A DNA stretch of 64,000 nt, from positions 186,001 to 250,000 of the forward strand of contig ONCK01000005.1 of the NCBI GenBank assembly GCA_900316315.1, in the 5' to 3' direction. The notes under the pieces were generated by a model that saw only the letters and a program-made list of their open reading frames with translations, had not been told where the DNA came from and searched no databases. Shown here in pieces: positions 37,172 through 46,038 of the stretch (within the stretch, counting starts at the first letter, position 1; the number at the start of each line of letters is the position of its first letter). Both the position numbers and the translations under genes were made by a program. Source of the DNA: an uncultured Prevotellaceae bacterium (GTDB lineage Bacteria; Bacteroidota; Bacteroidia; Bacteroidales; Bacteroidaceae).

Positions 37172-38002
37172 ATGCACCCGCACATGAAGCCCCTTATCCT
37201 CCTGTCCAATGACGACGGCGTCCGAGCCAAAGGACTCAACAGTCTGATTGAGATGCTCCGTCCTCTGGGTGATCTTTTCGTCATCGCTCCCGACCGGGGG
37301 CGCTCCGGCGCATCGTGCAGCATCACCACGCCTCTGCCCATCACCATCAAGCGTCTGCGCGGGGAGGAAGGCCTCACCGTCTACTCCTGCACCGGGACAC
37401 CGGCCGACTGCGTCAAGCTCGCCCTTGACCAGCTCCTGATGCGTCAGCCCGACCTCGTAGTCGGCGGCATCAATCACGGCACCAATGCCTCCACCAATGC
37501 CCACTATTCCGGCACCGTGGGAGTGGCTACCGAGGGAGCCCTCCACGGACTGCCCGCCATCGCCTACTCGCTGCTCGACTACGATGAGGATGCCGACTTC
37601 TCCCCGCTCACGCCCTACGTGAGGCGGATTGCTGACTACGTGCTCCGTCAGGGCATGCCCTACGGCTCGATACTCAATGTCAACTTCCCCGTCGCTGAGC
37701 ACTATGCGGGTATGAAGGTCTGCCGTATGGGCTATAGCCGATGGGAAAACGAATATACGCCCTGCGAGCGGCCGGAGGGCGGACGCTACTTCTGGCTGGG
37801 CGGCGAATTTGTCGACGATGAGCCCGACGAGACCGACACCGATGTCTGGGCACTCGACCGCGACTATGTCGCTATCACGCCCCTCAAGCTAGATAATACC
37901 GACTACCAGCTGCTGCACCAGATGGAGAACGAGCTGAGCGAGGACAGCCTGTCAGCCGATAAGGCCGGCGAGGAGCAACAGGAGCCATCATCTACTCTAT
38001 AG
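37172..38002 (+). CDS. surE: 5'/3'-nucleotidase SurE
   Basis: Metal-dependent phosphatase acting on nucleoside monophosphates. It is 276 residues long, somewhat longer than the usual 250 through an acidic C-terminal tail. LLSNDDGVRAKGL holds the metal-binding DD pair, followed by APDRGRSGASCSIT with the conserved Ser, and GGINHGTNASTNAHYSGTVG. MKPLILL at 37184 is an alternative start 4 codons in, and fits both the family start and the promoter position better. lpxB follows 10 bases downstream, a pairing common in Bacteroidetes. Confidence 0.95.
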   Translation: MHPHMKPLILLSNDDGVRAKGLNSLIEMLRPLGDLFVIAPDRGRSGASCSITTPLPITIKRLRGEEGLTVYSCTGTPADCVKLALDQLLMRQPDLVVGGINHGTNASTNAHYSGTVGVATEGALHGLPAIAYSLLDYDEDADFSPLTPYVRRIADYVLRQGMPYGSILNVNFPVAEHYAGMKVCRMGYSRWENEYTPCERPEGGRYFWLGGEFVDDEPDETDTDVWALDRDYVAITPLKLDNTDYQLLHQMENELSEDSLSADKAGEEQQEPSSTL

Positions 38003-38012
38003 CAGACCTGTC

Positions 38013-39194
38013 ATGAGATACTTCCTGGTAGTTGGCGAATCCAGCGGCGATGTCCACGCCTCGCGTCTGATGCAGGAGTTGCGCAAGCGCGACCCCGAGG
38101 CTGAGTTTTGCTTCTTCGGCGGAGACCAGATGAGTATCGTGGGCGGCACACGCCTGCGCCACTATCGCAGCGTCGCTTACATGGGTTTCATCCCCGTGCT
38201 GCTGCATCTGCCAGCCATCCTACAGGCGATGAAGGTGTGCCGGCGCTTCGTACTGCGCTGGCGGCCCGATGTCACCATCCTGGTAGACTATCCGGGATTT
38301 AATCTCGGCATGGCCAAGTTTGTCCATCGCAACACTGACATCCCCGTCTACTACTACATCCTCCCCAAGGTATGGGCGTGGAAGGAAGGGCGCGTCCGCC
38401 AACTCCGCAAGTATGTCGACGAACGCTTCTCCATACTGCCCTTTGAGGTCCCGTTTTTTGAGAAGAAGCACCATTGTCCCATTCACTACGTGGGCAATCC
38501 GTCGGCCGACGAGATCTATGCCTTCACAGAGCAGCATCCGCGGGATTTCCAGGCCTTCTGTCAACGCCATAGCCTCAACGAGCAACCCGTCATCGCTCTC
38601 CTCCCCGGCAGTCGCCGACAGGAGATCAAGGACAACTTCCGCCGCATGGTGCTAGCGGCCAAGTCCTTTGCTGAACGGGGATACCAGATCATCGTCGCAG
38701 CCGCTCAGGATATCCCCGATGCGATCTACAGTCACTATCTCCAGGGAACCGGCGTAGACATGAGGACCGACTGGTTTCACCTGCTGAGAGACGCCACACT
38801 ATCCATCCTCCAGCATGCGGAGGCCGCCCTCGTGACCTCCGGCACTGCGACGCTCGAAACTGCACTGCTCAAGGTACCTCAGGTCGTATGCTACTATGCA
38901 CCGCTGGGCCACCTTGTCCGCGCAATCAAGCCCCACTTCCTCCACGTCAAGTACATCAGTCTCGTCAACCTCATCCTGGACCGCGAGCTCGTGCCCGAAC
39001 TGATCGGCGACCAAGTCAATCCCCACCGTATGCAGGCCGAGCTAGAGCGCATGGTAGTGGGCGGCACGAGCCGCCAGACTGTGCTCGACGGCTACGACAG
39101 GATGATACAGCGTCTCGGAGCTCCGGGTGCCCCCCAGCGGGCAGCCTCCATCATGGTCGACCTGCTCAGAGAGCGCTCTACCCACAAGTATTAG
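38013..39194 (+). CDS. lpxB: Lipid-A-disaccharide synthase
   Basis: GT19 glycosyltransferase of 393 residues that joins UDP-diacylglucosamine and lipid X to form the lipid A disaccharide at the inner membrane. It shows VGESSGDVHASRLMQELRK, GGDQM, VAYMGFIPVL and LLPGSRRQEIKDNF. It confirms an LPS-bearing Gram-negative cell. Second gene of the surE operon. Confidence 0.96.
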   Translation: MRYFLVVGESSGDVHASRLMQELRKRDPEAEFCFFGGDQMSIVGGTRLRHYRSVAYMGFIPVLLHLPAILQAMKVCRRFVLRWRPDVTILVDYPGFNLGMAKFVHRNTDIPVYYYILPKVWAWKEGRVRQLRKYVDERFSILPFEVPFFEKKHHCPIHYVGNPSADEIYAFTEQHPRDFQAFCQRHSLNEQPVIALLPGSRRQEIKDNFRRMVLAAKSFAERGYQIIVAAAQDIPDAIYSHYLQGTGVDMRTDWFHLLRDATLSILQHAEAALVTSGTATLETALLKVPQVVCYYAPLGHLVRAIKPHFLHVKYISLVNLILDRELVPELIGDQVNPHRMQAELERMVVGGTSRQTVLDGYDRMIQRLGAPGAPQRAASIMVDLLRERSTHKY

Positions 39195-39316
39195 TCCGCC
39201 TCTTCTCCCCTTTCCACACCCTCTCGCCGGCGTCTGCATACAGTCTGTCGCCCATGGAGCAGCGGCACAGTCCATCAACCTTTTTGCAGCATCCCATTTT
39301 CTCCATCTCATCGTCG

Positions 39317-39705
39317 TTTTTTCATATAATAAATTCGAGATACCGCCTCGAATAGGTGCCGATGTAGAGAGAAGAAGTCGCCTTGTAAGTGCGACAAGGT
39401 CGGATGTAGTTTAAACTAGGCCGGACTTTGTTTAAACTGGAAGGCGAGTTGTTATCGCCTGACAGCCAGCCAGTTACAAGAAAATCAAATTTTATTTATA
39501 ATTCATTGGCTCTTAATAAGTTACAAAGGCATTTTCGGCCAAATGCGCCCTTTTACTCTTTTGAATGGAAGAGAGAAGGAGACGCGAAAGTTTTATTATA
39601 AAATTATTTTATCCCATCGGTCTTTGGACAAAGCAGGCAGCCCACATTGACAGGTCTATCTCTCGCGGCAAGCCCTCTGATGGAGAAGCGTCAGCTCGCC
39701 GCGTG
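39317..39705. repeat. Dispersed intergenic repeat, copy 1
   Basis: The core 39317-39524 aligns closely with 57198-57403; weaker similarity goes on to about 39705 (for example CCCACATTGA and the following GTCT). It holds AGTTTAAACT (39408-39417) and GTTTAAAC (39430-39437), 21 bp apart, and the hairpin CCTTGT/ACAAGG just before them. No conserved reading frame was found. The 88-codon frame at 39565-39831 is not kept in the other copy. Confidence 0.85.
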
Positions 39706-39986
39706 ATAACAATCCCGTCCGTCTCGCTCCGCTTGAGTGGCCGCCCCCAAGAGGTCTGTTTCGAACAAATGTCTGCCAGTCGGCCGCAGAAGCAGCGGGG
39801 GAACTGTTGGCTGACTTTGAGCAGACCATGAAGGAGATTTTTTGTTTCTCCCTAATTTCCCGCTAGCTACTCCTGGCTCACCCACAAGCTCAGCCGATGA
39901 CGATATCGCCGGACGTGTCGGTCAAATACAGTAATCAAATATTGGTATTTTGCAGACTTAGAGGCTAGAGAGTGAGGATTTAATCG

Positions 39987-39994
39987 TAATTTTG
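39987..39994 (+). promoter_or_regulatory. -7 element for feoAB
   Basis: TAATTTTG about 30 bases before the start codon; no clear -33 box or Fur-type palindrome was seen. Confidence 0.5.
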
Positions 39995-40023
39995 CAGTCT
40001 AAAGTAAATAGGCCATCACTTAT

Positions 40024-42354
40024 ATGACACTCAGAGACCTAAACATAGGGCAAACGGCGCGCATACTGCGCGTAGGAGGTGAGGGGGCGCTCCGCCAACA
40101 CATGCTCGACATGGGCGTCATCCCCGGCACGACACTCCGCGTCCAAAAATTTGCCCCAATGGGCGACCCCGTGCAGTTGCTGATCCACGGCTATGAGCTC
40201 ACAATCAGGTTGTCCGATGCCCAAAATATCGACATCGAGCTCTGTGAGCCCGAACAGGAAGATTCTGACATCCTGCCGCAGATCAACGACGAGCATCCGG
40301 GACTGGGCGAAATGGGGCACTCCCACCGCCATGAGGATGAGCACCCGCTGCCCGACGACCAGAAGCTCACCTTTGCCCTCGTAGGTAATCAGAACTGCGG
40401 CAAGACGACCCTCTTCAACCAGCTGACAGGCATGAATCAGCATGTCGGCAACTTCCCAGGCGTGACCGTAGACACCAAGAGCGGTACCATCAAGGGCTAT
40501 CCCAACACGGAGGTCACCGACCTCCCCGGCATCTACTCCCTGTCGCCCTATACCGATGAGGAGATCATCTCCCGCCAATTTATCCTCGGCACCAAACCCA
40601 ACGGTATCATCAATATCGTCGACGCGACCAATATCGAGCGCAACCTCTATCTGACCATGCAGCTCATGGAGCTCAATGTGCCGATGGTCATCGCGCTCAA
40701 TATGATGGACGAGGTGCACAACAATGGCGGCACCATCCGCATCAATCAGCTCGAGCAGGCTCTGGGCGCCCCTGTCATCCCCATATCGGCGATGAAGGAC
40801 GAGGGCGTCGACGAACTCATCGAGCATGCCATCCACGTAGCCCACTATCAGGAACCGCCGATAAGGCAAGACTATTGCAGTCCTCAAGACCACAACGGCG
40901 CCGTACACCGCGCGCTCCACGCTACCATGCACCTCATCGAGGATCATGCAGAGCGTGCCGGCATTCCCCTGCGGTTTGCAGCCAGCAAGCTCATTGAGGG
41001 TGACCACCTGGTAGCCAAGCAGCTCCAACTGACCGCTCGCGAGCAGGAGATGGTCCAGCTTATCCTCAAGCAACTTGAGGAAGAGCGCGGGCTAGATCCA
41101 GCCGCAGCCATGGCAGATATGCGCTTCTCCTTCATCCACCGCATCTGCAAGGGAGCAGTCGTAAGGCCGCGCGAAAGCAAGGAGCACAGCCGCAGCCGAC
41201 ATATCGACAGTGTATTGACTGGGCGCTGGCTGGCCATTCCCACCTTCCTGGCTATCATGGCTCTCATCTTTTGGCTGACCTTTGACGTCATAGGCGGCAA
41301 TCTGCAGATTCTGCTTCAGGACGCCATCGACCAGTTTACAGCCTTCACGGACCGTCTGCTCACCCAGTGGGAAATCACGCCCGTCGTCCACTCCCTGATC
41401 ATCAACGGTGTATTCACCGGCGTGGGCACCGTGCTCAGCTTCATCCCTATCATCGTCACGCTCTTCTTCTTCCTCTCCCTGCTCGAAGACAGCGGATATA
41501 TGGCGCGCATTGCCTTCGTCACGGACAAACTGCTCCGCAAGATCGGACTCTCCGGACGCAGCATCGTGCCCCTGCTTATCGGATTTGGGTGCAGCGTGCC
41601 CAGCGTCATGGCCAGCCGCACACTGCCCTCGGAACGTGACCGCAAGCTCACCATGATGCTGACGCCCTTCATGAGCTGCACGGCCAAGCTGCCTATCTAT
41701 GCCTTCTTTACCGCAGCTTTCTTCCCCAAGCATGCGGCAGAAGTGATGACAGGACTCTACCTGCTCGGTGTACTCGTCGGCATCTGCGTCGCGCTGGTGC
41801 TCAACAAGACGGTATATCGCGGGCACCCCGTCCCCTTTGTAATGGAGCTGCCCAACTATCGCATCCCGGGCCTCAAGAGCGTGGGCCGGCTCATCTGGGA
41901 CAAGACGCGCGACTTTCTGCAGCGCGCCTTCTCTATCATCTTCGTCGCTACGATTGTCATATGGTTTCTCCAGACCTTTGACTTCCGCTTGCAGATTGTC
42001 ACAGACTCCCAGCAGAGCATCCTCGCCAGCCTGGCCAGTCTGATCACACCCCTCTTTACTCCGCTGGGATTTGGCGACTGGCGCATCGTGACCTCGCTCA
42101 TCTCCGGCTTTATGGCCAAGGAGAGCGTCGTCGCCACGCTCACGGTACTCTTTGGCAGCAGCGCGGCGCTCCACAGCGTACTCACGCCGGCCACTGCCCT
42201 GTCATTGCTCGTCTTCTGTCTGCTCTACACACCCTGTGTCGCCACCATCGCCACTGTCAAGCGCGAGATGGGCGGCCGATATGCCCTGACGCTCGTTATC
42301 TGGCAGTGCATGGTCGCATGGGCTGTGGCCTGGCTCGTACACCTCATCGTCTGA
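40024..42354 (+). CDS. feoB: FeoA-FeoB fusion, ferrous iron transporter
   Basis: Inner-membrane GTP-dependent Fe(II) importer; 776 residues. Residues 1-75 are a FeoA-like SH3 domain (LNIGQTARILRVGGEGALRQ, HMLDMGVIPGTTL). The G domain begins near 118 with VGNQNCGKTTLFNQLTG and has GNFPGVTVDTKSG, DLPGIYSLSPYT and LNMMDEV. The membrane part follows with two Gate-like regions (LIGFGCSVPSVMASR; GFMAKESVVATLTVLFG). FeoA-FeoB fusions are common in Bacteroidetes. A His/acid linker (GHSHRHEDEHPLPDD) lies between the two parts. A Cys-rich partner gene follows 6 bases later. Confidence 0.96.
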   Translation: MTLRDLNIGQTARILRVGGEGALRQHMLDMGVIPGTTLRVQKFAPMGDPVQLLIHGYELTIRLSDAQNIDIELCEPEQEDSDILPQINDEHPGLGEMGHSHRHEDEHPLPDDQKLTFALVGNQNCGKTTLFNQLTGMNQHVGNFPGVTVDTKSGTIKGYPNTEVTDLPGIYSLSPYTDEEIISRQFILGTKPNGIINIVDATNIERNLYLTMQLMELNVPMVIALNMMDEVHNNGGTIRINQLEQALGAPVIPISAMKDEGVDELIEHAIHVAHYQEPPIRQDYCSPQDHNGAVHRALHATMHLIEDHAERAGIPLRFAASKLIEGDHLVAKQLQLTAREQEMVQLILKQLEEERGLDPAAAMADMRFSFIHRICKGAVVRPRESKEHSRSRHIDSVLTGRWLAIPTFLAIMALIFWLTFDVIGGNLQILLQDAIDQFTAFTDRLLTQWEITPVVHSLIINGVFTGVGTVLSFIPIIVTLFFFLSLLEDSGYMARIAFVTDKLLRKIGLSGRSIVPLLIGFGCSVPSVMASRTLPSERDRKLTMMLTPFMSCTAKLPIYAFFTAAFFPKHAAEVMTGLYLLGVLVGICVALVLNKTVYRGHPVPFVMELPNYRIPGLKSVGRLIWDKTRDFLQRAFSIIFVATIVIWFLQTFDFRLQIVTDSQQSILASLASLITPLFTPLGFGDWRIVTSLISGFMAKESVVATLTVLFGSSAALHSVLTPATALSLLVFCLLYTPCVATIATVKREMGGRYALTLVIWQCMVAWAVAWLVHLIV

Positions 42355-42360
42355 CCGCCT

Positions 42361-42522
42361 ATGAATGCGCAAAGCCTCATCCTCCTGCTGATCATCCTCG
42401 TCGCAGCCGCAGCTGTACTCATACGCCGTCACCATCGCGCCAAGCGGCGCCAAGGGGGCTGCGCCAATTGTGACGCCGCAGGATGTATCTTCCGCCGAAT
42501 GGACAATGATAAAAACAAATAA
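42361..42522 (+). CDS. FeoB-associated Cys-rich membrane protein
   Basis: A 53-residue protein with one N-terminal membrane helix (SLILLLIILVAAAAVL), a basic patch (RRHHRAKRR) and GGCANCDAAGC. This matches the FeoB-associated Cys-rich family, thought to play a FeoC-like role in iron uptake. It begins 6 bases after feoB and so shares its transcript. Confidence 0.85.
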   Translation: MNAQSLILLLIILVAAAAVLIRRHHRAKRRQGGCANCDAAGCIFRRMDNDKNK

Positions 42523-42570
42523 AGCCGTCCGGACAAGCCTACAGGCTCTACCGGCATATATATAAGAGAT

Positions 42571-43773
42571 ATGACAGCACTCAATCTAGACAACTTTTAT
42601 AAAGCCCGCTACGTGCTCAACCAAGTCTTGCGCAAGACAGAACTGGTCCATACGCCCAAGATCAACGCCGAGAGCGACGTATACCTCAAGCCCGAATGTC
42701 TGCAAGAGACCGGTTCCTTCAAGATACGCGGCGCTTACTATATGATCTCCCAGCTGTCGGATGCTGAGAAGGAGAAAGGTGTCATCGCCTGCTCAGCCGG
42801 CAACCACGCCCAGGGAGTAGCGCTCGGCGCCACGGCATCAGGGATACACAGCCTCATCTGCTTGCCTGAAGGAGCCCCCATCTCCAAGGTAGAGGCAACT
42901 CGCCGGCTCGGCGCAGAGGTGTGTCTAGTACCCGGCGTCTACGATGATGCCTACGCCAAAGCCCTCCAACTCAAGGAAGAAAAAGGGTATACCTTTGTCC
43001 ACCCCTTTAATGACCCCAACGTCATCGCAGGACAAGGCACCATAGGTCTCGAACTGCTCGACCAGCTACCCGAGGTAGAGGCCATCGTCGTGCCCGTGGG
43101 TGGAGGCGGTCTCATCAGCGGTATCGCATTTGCCGTCAAGAGCCTCAACCCCAAGGTCAAGGTCTACGGCGTACAGGCCGAAGGCGCCGCAAGCATGGTG
43201 GAGAGCCTCCGCCAGGGCAAGCAGGTCTGTCTCTCCTCCGTACTCACCATAGCCGACGGCATCGCCGTCAAGGAGCCGGGCGACCTGACCTATCAGATAT
43301 GCCACGACTACGTAGACGAAGTGGTGACCGTCAGCGAAGATGAGATCTGCTCCGCTATCCTCAAGCTCATCGAGGAGGAGAAGATGGTGGCCGAGGGCGC
43401 AGGAGCTGCCAGCGTCGCCGCAGTCATGTACAACAAGGTGCCCGTCAAGGGCCTGAAGACAGTTTGTGTCGTCAGCGGCGGAAATATCGACGTCAATATC
43501 CTCAACAGAGTGATTAACCGCGGACTTACCAAGAACGGCCGCATGTGCACTATCGACCTTGAGCTGGAGGACAAGCCGGGCAATCTCGTCAAGGTTTGCT
43601 CCGTCATTGCCAAGCTCGGAGGCAATATCCTCGGCGTCTACCACGACCGCACCATCAACCGCGAGCATGTCAACGCCTGCATACTCCGTGTTACCTTGGA
43701 GACTAAAAATCAGCAGCACATCGACCAAATCAAGAACGAGCTTGCTGCCAACGGATTTCACCTCTCTGCATAA
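42571..43773 (+). CDS. ilvA: Threonine ammonia-lyase with ACT domain
   Basis: PLP enzyme of 400 residues that turns threonine into 2-oxobutanoate, the first step to isoleucine. The PLP lysine is in ETGSFKIRGAYYM and the phosphate loop in PVGGGGLISG. CSAGNHAQGVALGA is also typical. A C-terminal ACT domain (about 325-400, DLELEDKPGNLVKVCSVIAK) suggests feedback control. It is followed after 23 bases by ridA, whose product removes the reactive enamine made by this enzyme. Confidence 0.94.
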   Translation: MTALNLDNFYKARYVLNQVLRKTELVHTPKINAESDVYLKPECLQETGSFKIRGAYYMISQLSDAEKEKGVIACSAGNHAQGVALGATASGIHSLICLPEGAPISKVEATRRLGAEVCLVPGVYDDAYAKALQLKEEKGYTFVHPFNDPNVIAGQGTIGLELLDQLPEVEAIVVPVGGGGLISGIAFAVKSLNPKVKVYGVQAEGAASMVESLRQGKQVCLSSVLTIADGIAVKEPGDLTYQICHDYVDEVVTVSEDEICSAILKLIEEEKMVAEGAGAASVAAVMYNKVPVKGLKTVCVVSGGNIDVNILNRVINRGLTKNGRMCTIDLELEDKPGNLVKVCSVIAKLGGNILGVYHDRTINREHVNACILRVTLETKNQQHIDQIKNELAANGFHLSA

Positions 43774-43796
43774 CATTATCCCTAAACCATATTCCT

Positions 43797-44171
43797 ATGA
43801 AAGCCATTCACACTAATCAGGCTCCCAAGGCTCTTGGGCCTTACAGCCAGGCCATCGAAGCCAACGGTATCGTCTTCGCTAGCGGGCAGGTGCCCATCGA
43901 CCCGGCTACTGACGCCTTTGTCGCCGGCGGTATCGAGGAACAGACCCGTCAAGCCCTCACCAACGCGCAACACATCCTCCAGGAAGCTGGCACCGACCTC
44001 GCCCACGTCGTCAAGACGACCGTTTTTCTAAGTGACATGGGCAACTTTGCCGCCATGAACGGCGTCTACGCCCAGTTTTTTAAGGAGCCTTATCCGGCAC
44101 GCAGCGCCGTAGCCGTCAAGGACCTGCCCAAGGGCGCGCTCGTAGAGGTAGAGTGCATCGCCGTCAAGTGA
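43797..44171 (+). CDS. ridA: RidA family enamine/imine deaminase
   Basis: A 124-residue trimeric enzyme that hydrolyses 2-aminoacrylate and related enamines released by PLP enzymes. It begins MKAIHTNQAPKALGPYSQAI and has FASGQVPIDP, GTDLAHVVKTTVFL and PARSAVAVKDLPKGALVEVE, with the conserved Arg in PARSAV. Position behind ilvA fits its role. Confidence 0.96.
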   Translation: MKAIHTNQAPKALGPYSQAIEANGIVFASGQVPIDPATDAFVAGGIEEQTRQALTNAQHILQEAGTDLAHVVKTTVFLSDMGNFAAMNGVYAQFFKEPYPARSAVAVKDLPKGALVEVECIAVK

Positions 44172-44176
44172 TCGGT

Positions 44177-44602
44177 ATGGACGACACGGCACTCACAGAG
44201 CTGATGAGCAGACACGATATCCGCCCCACCGCCAACCGCATCCTCATCCTCCGCATGCTGCAGAGAGAGAGTCGGCCTCTCTCTCTGGGCGAACTGGAAG
44301 ACAGACTGCCACTTATCGACAAGAGCAATATATCCAGAGCTCTGACGACCTTTCGTTCCCGTCATCTCGTCCACGTTTTGGAGAGCGGAGATGAAGTGAT
44401 GCGTTACGAGCTATGCCTGAGCCACAGCGAGGACGCAGACGACGACATGCATGTCCACTTCTACTGTGAGCAGTGCCACCGGACCTTTTGTCTAAGCGAT
44501 TTGGCCATACCCACCGTAGAGATACCCGCCGGCTATCAGGCCCGCACAGCTACTTACCTGATCAAAGGGCTCTGCCCCGAGTGCCGTAAAAGCGCCCATT
44601 AG
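44177..44602 (+). CDS. Fur family transcriptional regulator
   Basis: A 141-residue metal-responsive repressor. Start chosen at MDDTALTEL (44177), 6 bases after the ridA stop; an earlier ATG at 44153 would overlap ridA. The winged helix is in the first half (RPTANRILILRMLQ ... SNISRALTTF). HVHFYCEQCHRTFC and CPECRK give two CxxC pairs that bind structural zinc. Whether it is Fur, Zur or PerR-like is not decided; the zinc-type exporter gene 200 bases downstream makes Zur plausible. Confidence 0.85.
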   Translation: MDDTALTELMSRHDIRPTANRILILRMLQRESRPLSLGELEDRLPLIDKSNISRALTTFRSRHLVHVLESGDEVMRYELCLSHSEDADDDMHVHFYCEQCHRTFCLSDLAIPTVEIPAGYQARTATYLIKGLCPECRKSAH

Positions 44603-44654
44603 CCTCCCCCGCAGCACCTTCCACCCGAGCAACGCGCCTTCACCCTATCAGAAA

Positions 44655-44678
44655 GCCTTTTTACCTATTTAAAAAGGC
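44655..44678. terminator. Possible hairpin after the fur-type gene
   Basis: GCCTTTTT pairs perfectly with AAAAAGGC around ACCTATTT, 53 bases after the stop. The T run is inside the stem rather than after it, so terminator function is uncertain. Confidence 0.35.
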
Positions 44679-44762
44679 GGCAAGAATGAGTACGGCTTGA
44701 CCTGACCGACACCAAAACGGTCTGCTTCCGCATTTTGCAACCGAGTTGCAGAGGAACAAGTC

Positions 44763-44770
44763 TATCTTTG
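44763..44770 (+). promoter_or_regulatory. -7 element for the cation exporter gene
   Basis: TATCTTTG, 28 bases before the start codon; a TTTG lies 25 bases upstream, a little too far for consensus. Confidence 0.5.
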
Positions 44771-44798
44771 CAGCGTCAAACACAAGCTCCAATCCACT

Positions 44799-45752
44799 AT
44801 GGAAGCACATCATCATCACCCTATCCATGTCCAGTCCGCCAAAATGGGAAAAATACTGGGCTGGTCGATACTGCTCAATCTCCTCTTCGTACTCGTAGAG
44901 GCCGGCGTCGGATTTAGCCAAGGATCACTCTCACTGCTGAGCGACGCTGGGCACAATCTGAGCGACGTCTTCAGTCTCATACTCGTCGCCGTCGGATTCA
45001 GACTGAGCAAGTTGCACGCTAATGCCCGCTTCACCTACGGCTATCGTAAGAGCACGATACTTATCTCTCTGCTCAATGCCATCATCCTGCTCCTGGCCGT
45101 GGGAGGCATCATCATCGAAGCCATCCACAAGTTCTCCCATCCTATGCCGGTCAACGGAGCGGCCGTGGGATGGACCGCGTTTGTGGGCATCATCGTCAAC
45201 GGAGCGACTACGCTCCTGCTCATGCGGCGGCAAAAAGGAGATCTCAACGTCAGGGGCGCATTTCTTCACATGGCGGCCGACACACTCGTGAGCGTCGGCG
45301 TCGTCATCTCGGGTGTCATCATAGCCTGCACGGGAGTCTACGTGATAGACCCCTTCATCAGTCTGTGTATCGCCCTTATCATTCTCATCTCTACTTGGCG
45401 ACTACTGTCCAGTTCCCTGCGGCTGTCACTCGACGGCACACCTGAGGGCATCAGCCTCAGCCAGGTAGACGAGGCCATCAGAGAAACGCCTCACGTGAAG
45501 AGCTTTCACCATGTACACGTCTGGGCCATGAGCACGACAAGCAACGCCCTGACCGCTCATATCGTCATCGACAGCCTCGACCATATGGAGGAGACTAAGC
45601 ACGCTCTCAAACACAAGCTCGCAGAAATGGGCATCACTCACACCACCCTCGAGATGGAGACGACGGCCTGCCATTGCCAGGAGCACGACTGTGACTGTCA
45701 GGATCCGGATCGTGACTGTCAAGATCCAGACTGCCTCTGTCACCATAGCTGA
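44799..45752 (+). CDS. Cation diffusion facilitator, zinc-type exporter
   Basis: Inner-membrane metal/proton antiporter of 317 residues with six predicted helices. Metal-site residues are in LLSDAGHNLSDVFSL (TM2) and HMAADTLVSVGV (TM5); the two His-Asp pairs point to Zn(II), perhaps Co or Cd. A cytoplasmic domain follows (HVKSFHHVHVWAM). Both ends are metal-binding: MEAHHHHPIHVQ at the start and CHCQEHDCDCQDPDRDCQDP, then DCLCHHS, at the end. The tail is built from an imperfect repeat also visible in the DNA (GACTGTCAGGATCC / GACTGTCAAGATCC). It has its own promoter and follows the Fur-type gene. Confidence 0.93.
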   Translation: MEAHHHHPIHVQSAKMGKILGWSILLNLLFVLVEAGVGFSQGSLSLLSDAGHNLSDVFSLILVAVGFRLSKLHANARFTYGYRKSTILISLLNAIILLLAVGGIIIEAIHKFSHPMPVNGAAVGWTAFVGIIVNGATTLLLMRRQKGDLNVRGAFLHMAADTLVSVGVVISGVIIACTGVYVIDPFISLCIALIILISTWRLLSSSLRLSLDGTPEGISLSQVDEAIRETPHVKSFHHVHVWAMSTTSNALTAHIVIDSLDHMEETKHALKHKLAEMGITHTTLEMETTACHCQEHDCDCQDPDRDCQDPDCLCHHS

Positions 45753-45917
45753 AAGGCATGACGTCAGATCGCCCGCGGCCCCGTCTTACCCTCGTGGCGT
45801 CAGCGTGACATAACGGTGAGCTTCTATCGCCACCAACGCAAAGCGTTGCACACCCATGCTCGCTACTGGAGTGACGAAGTCAGAAAATGAGCTGGAGAAA
45901 AAAAAGAGTAAAAAATT

Positions 45918-45948
45918 TTGGATATCAAGTAAATCTGCCTATCTTTGC
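45918..45948 (+). promoter_or_regulatory. Consensus promoter of the greA operon
   Basis: TTTG, 19 bases, TATCTTTG: a full Bacteroidetes consensus. The leader is about 80 bases. Confidence 0.75.
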
Positions 45949-46038
45949 AGGTGTTAGATATGACTGAGGATTCCGGTGCCTTGCACTGGGATTCTTTTAT
46001 TTTTACATTTCAAAAACGAAAATCAAACACACAAAGTC

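Larger units (their letters stand above)
39195..40023. other. Intergenic region between lpxB and feoAB
   Basis: Holds the dispersed repeat (39317-39705), then about 280 bases with no feature seen except the feoAB promoter element. No gene or known RNA was recognised. Confidence 0.6.

Noticed and set aside
39565-39831. 88-codon plus frame after dispersed repeat copy 1
   Set aside because: Starts inside the repeat, frame not kept in copy 2, composition random.
40039-42174. Two long minus-strand frames (344 and 360 codons)
   Set aside because: Antisense to feoAB; low-complexity charged composition and no family.
44153-44176. Earlier start for the Fur-type gene
   Set aside because: Would overlap ridA; the ATG at 44177 lies just after the ridA stop and gives a normal family length.
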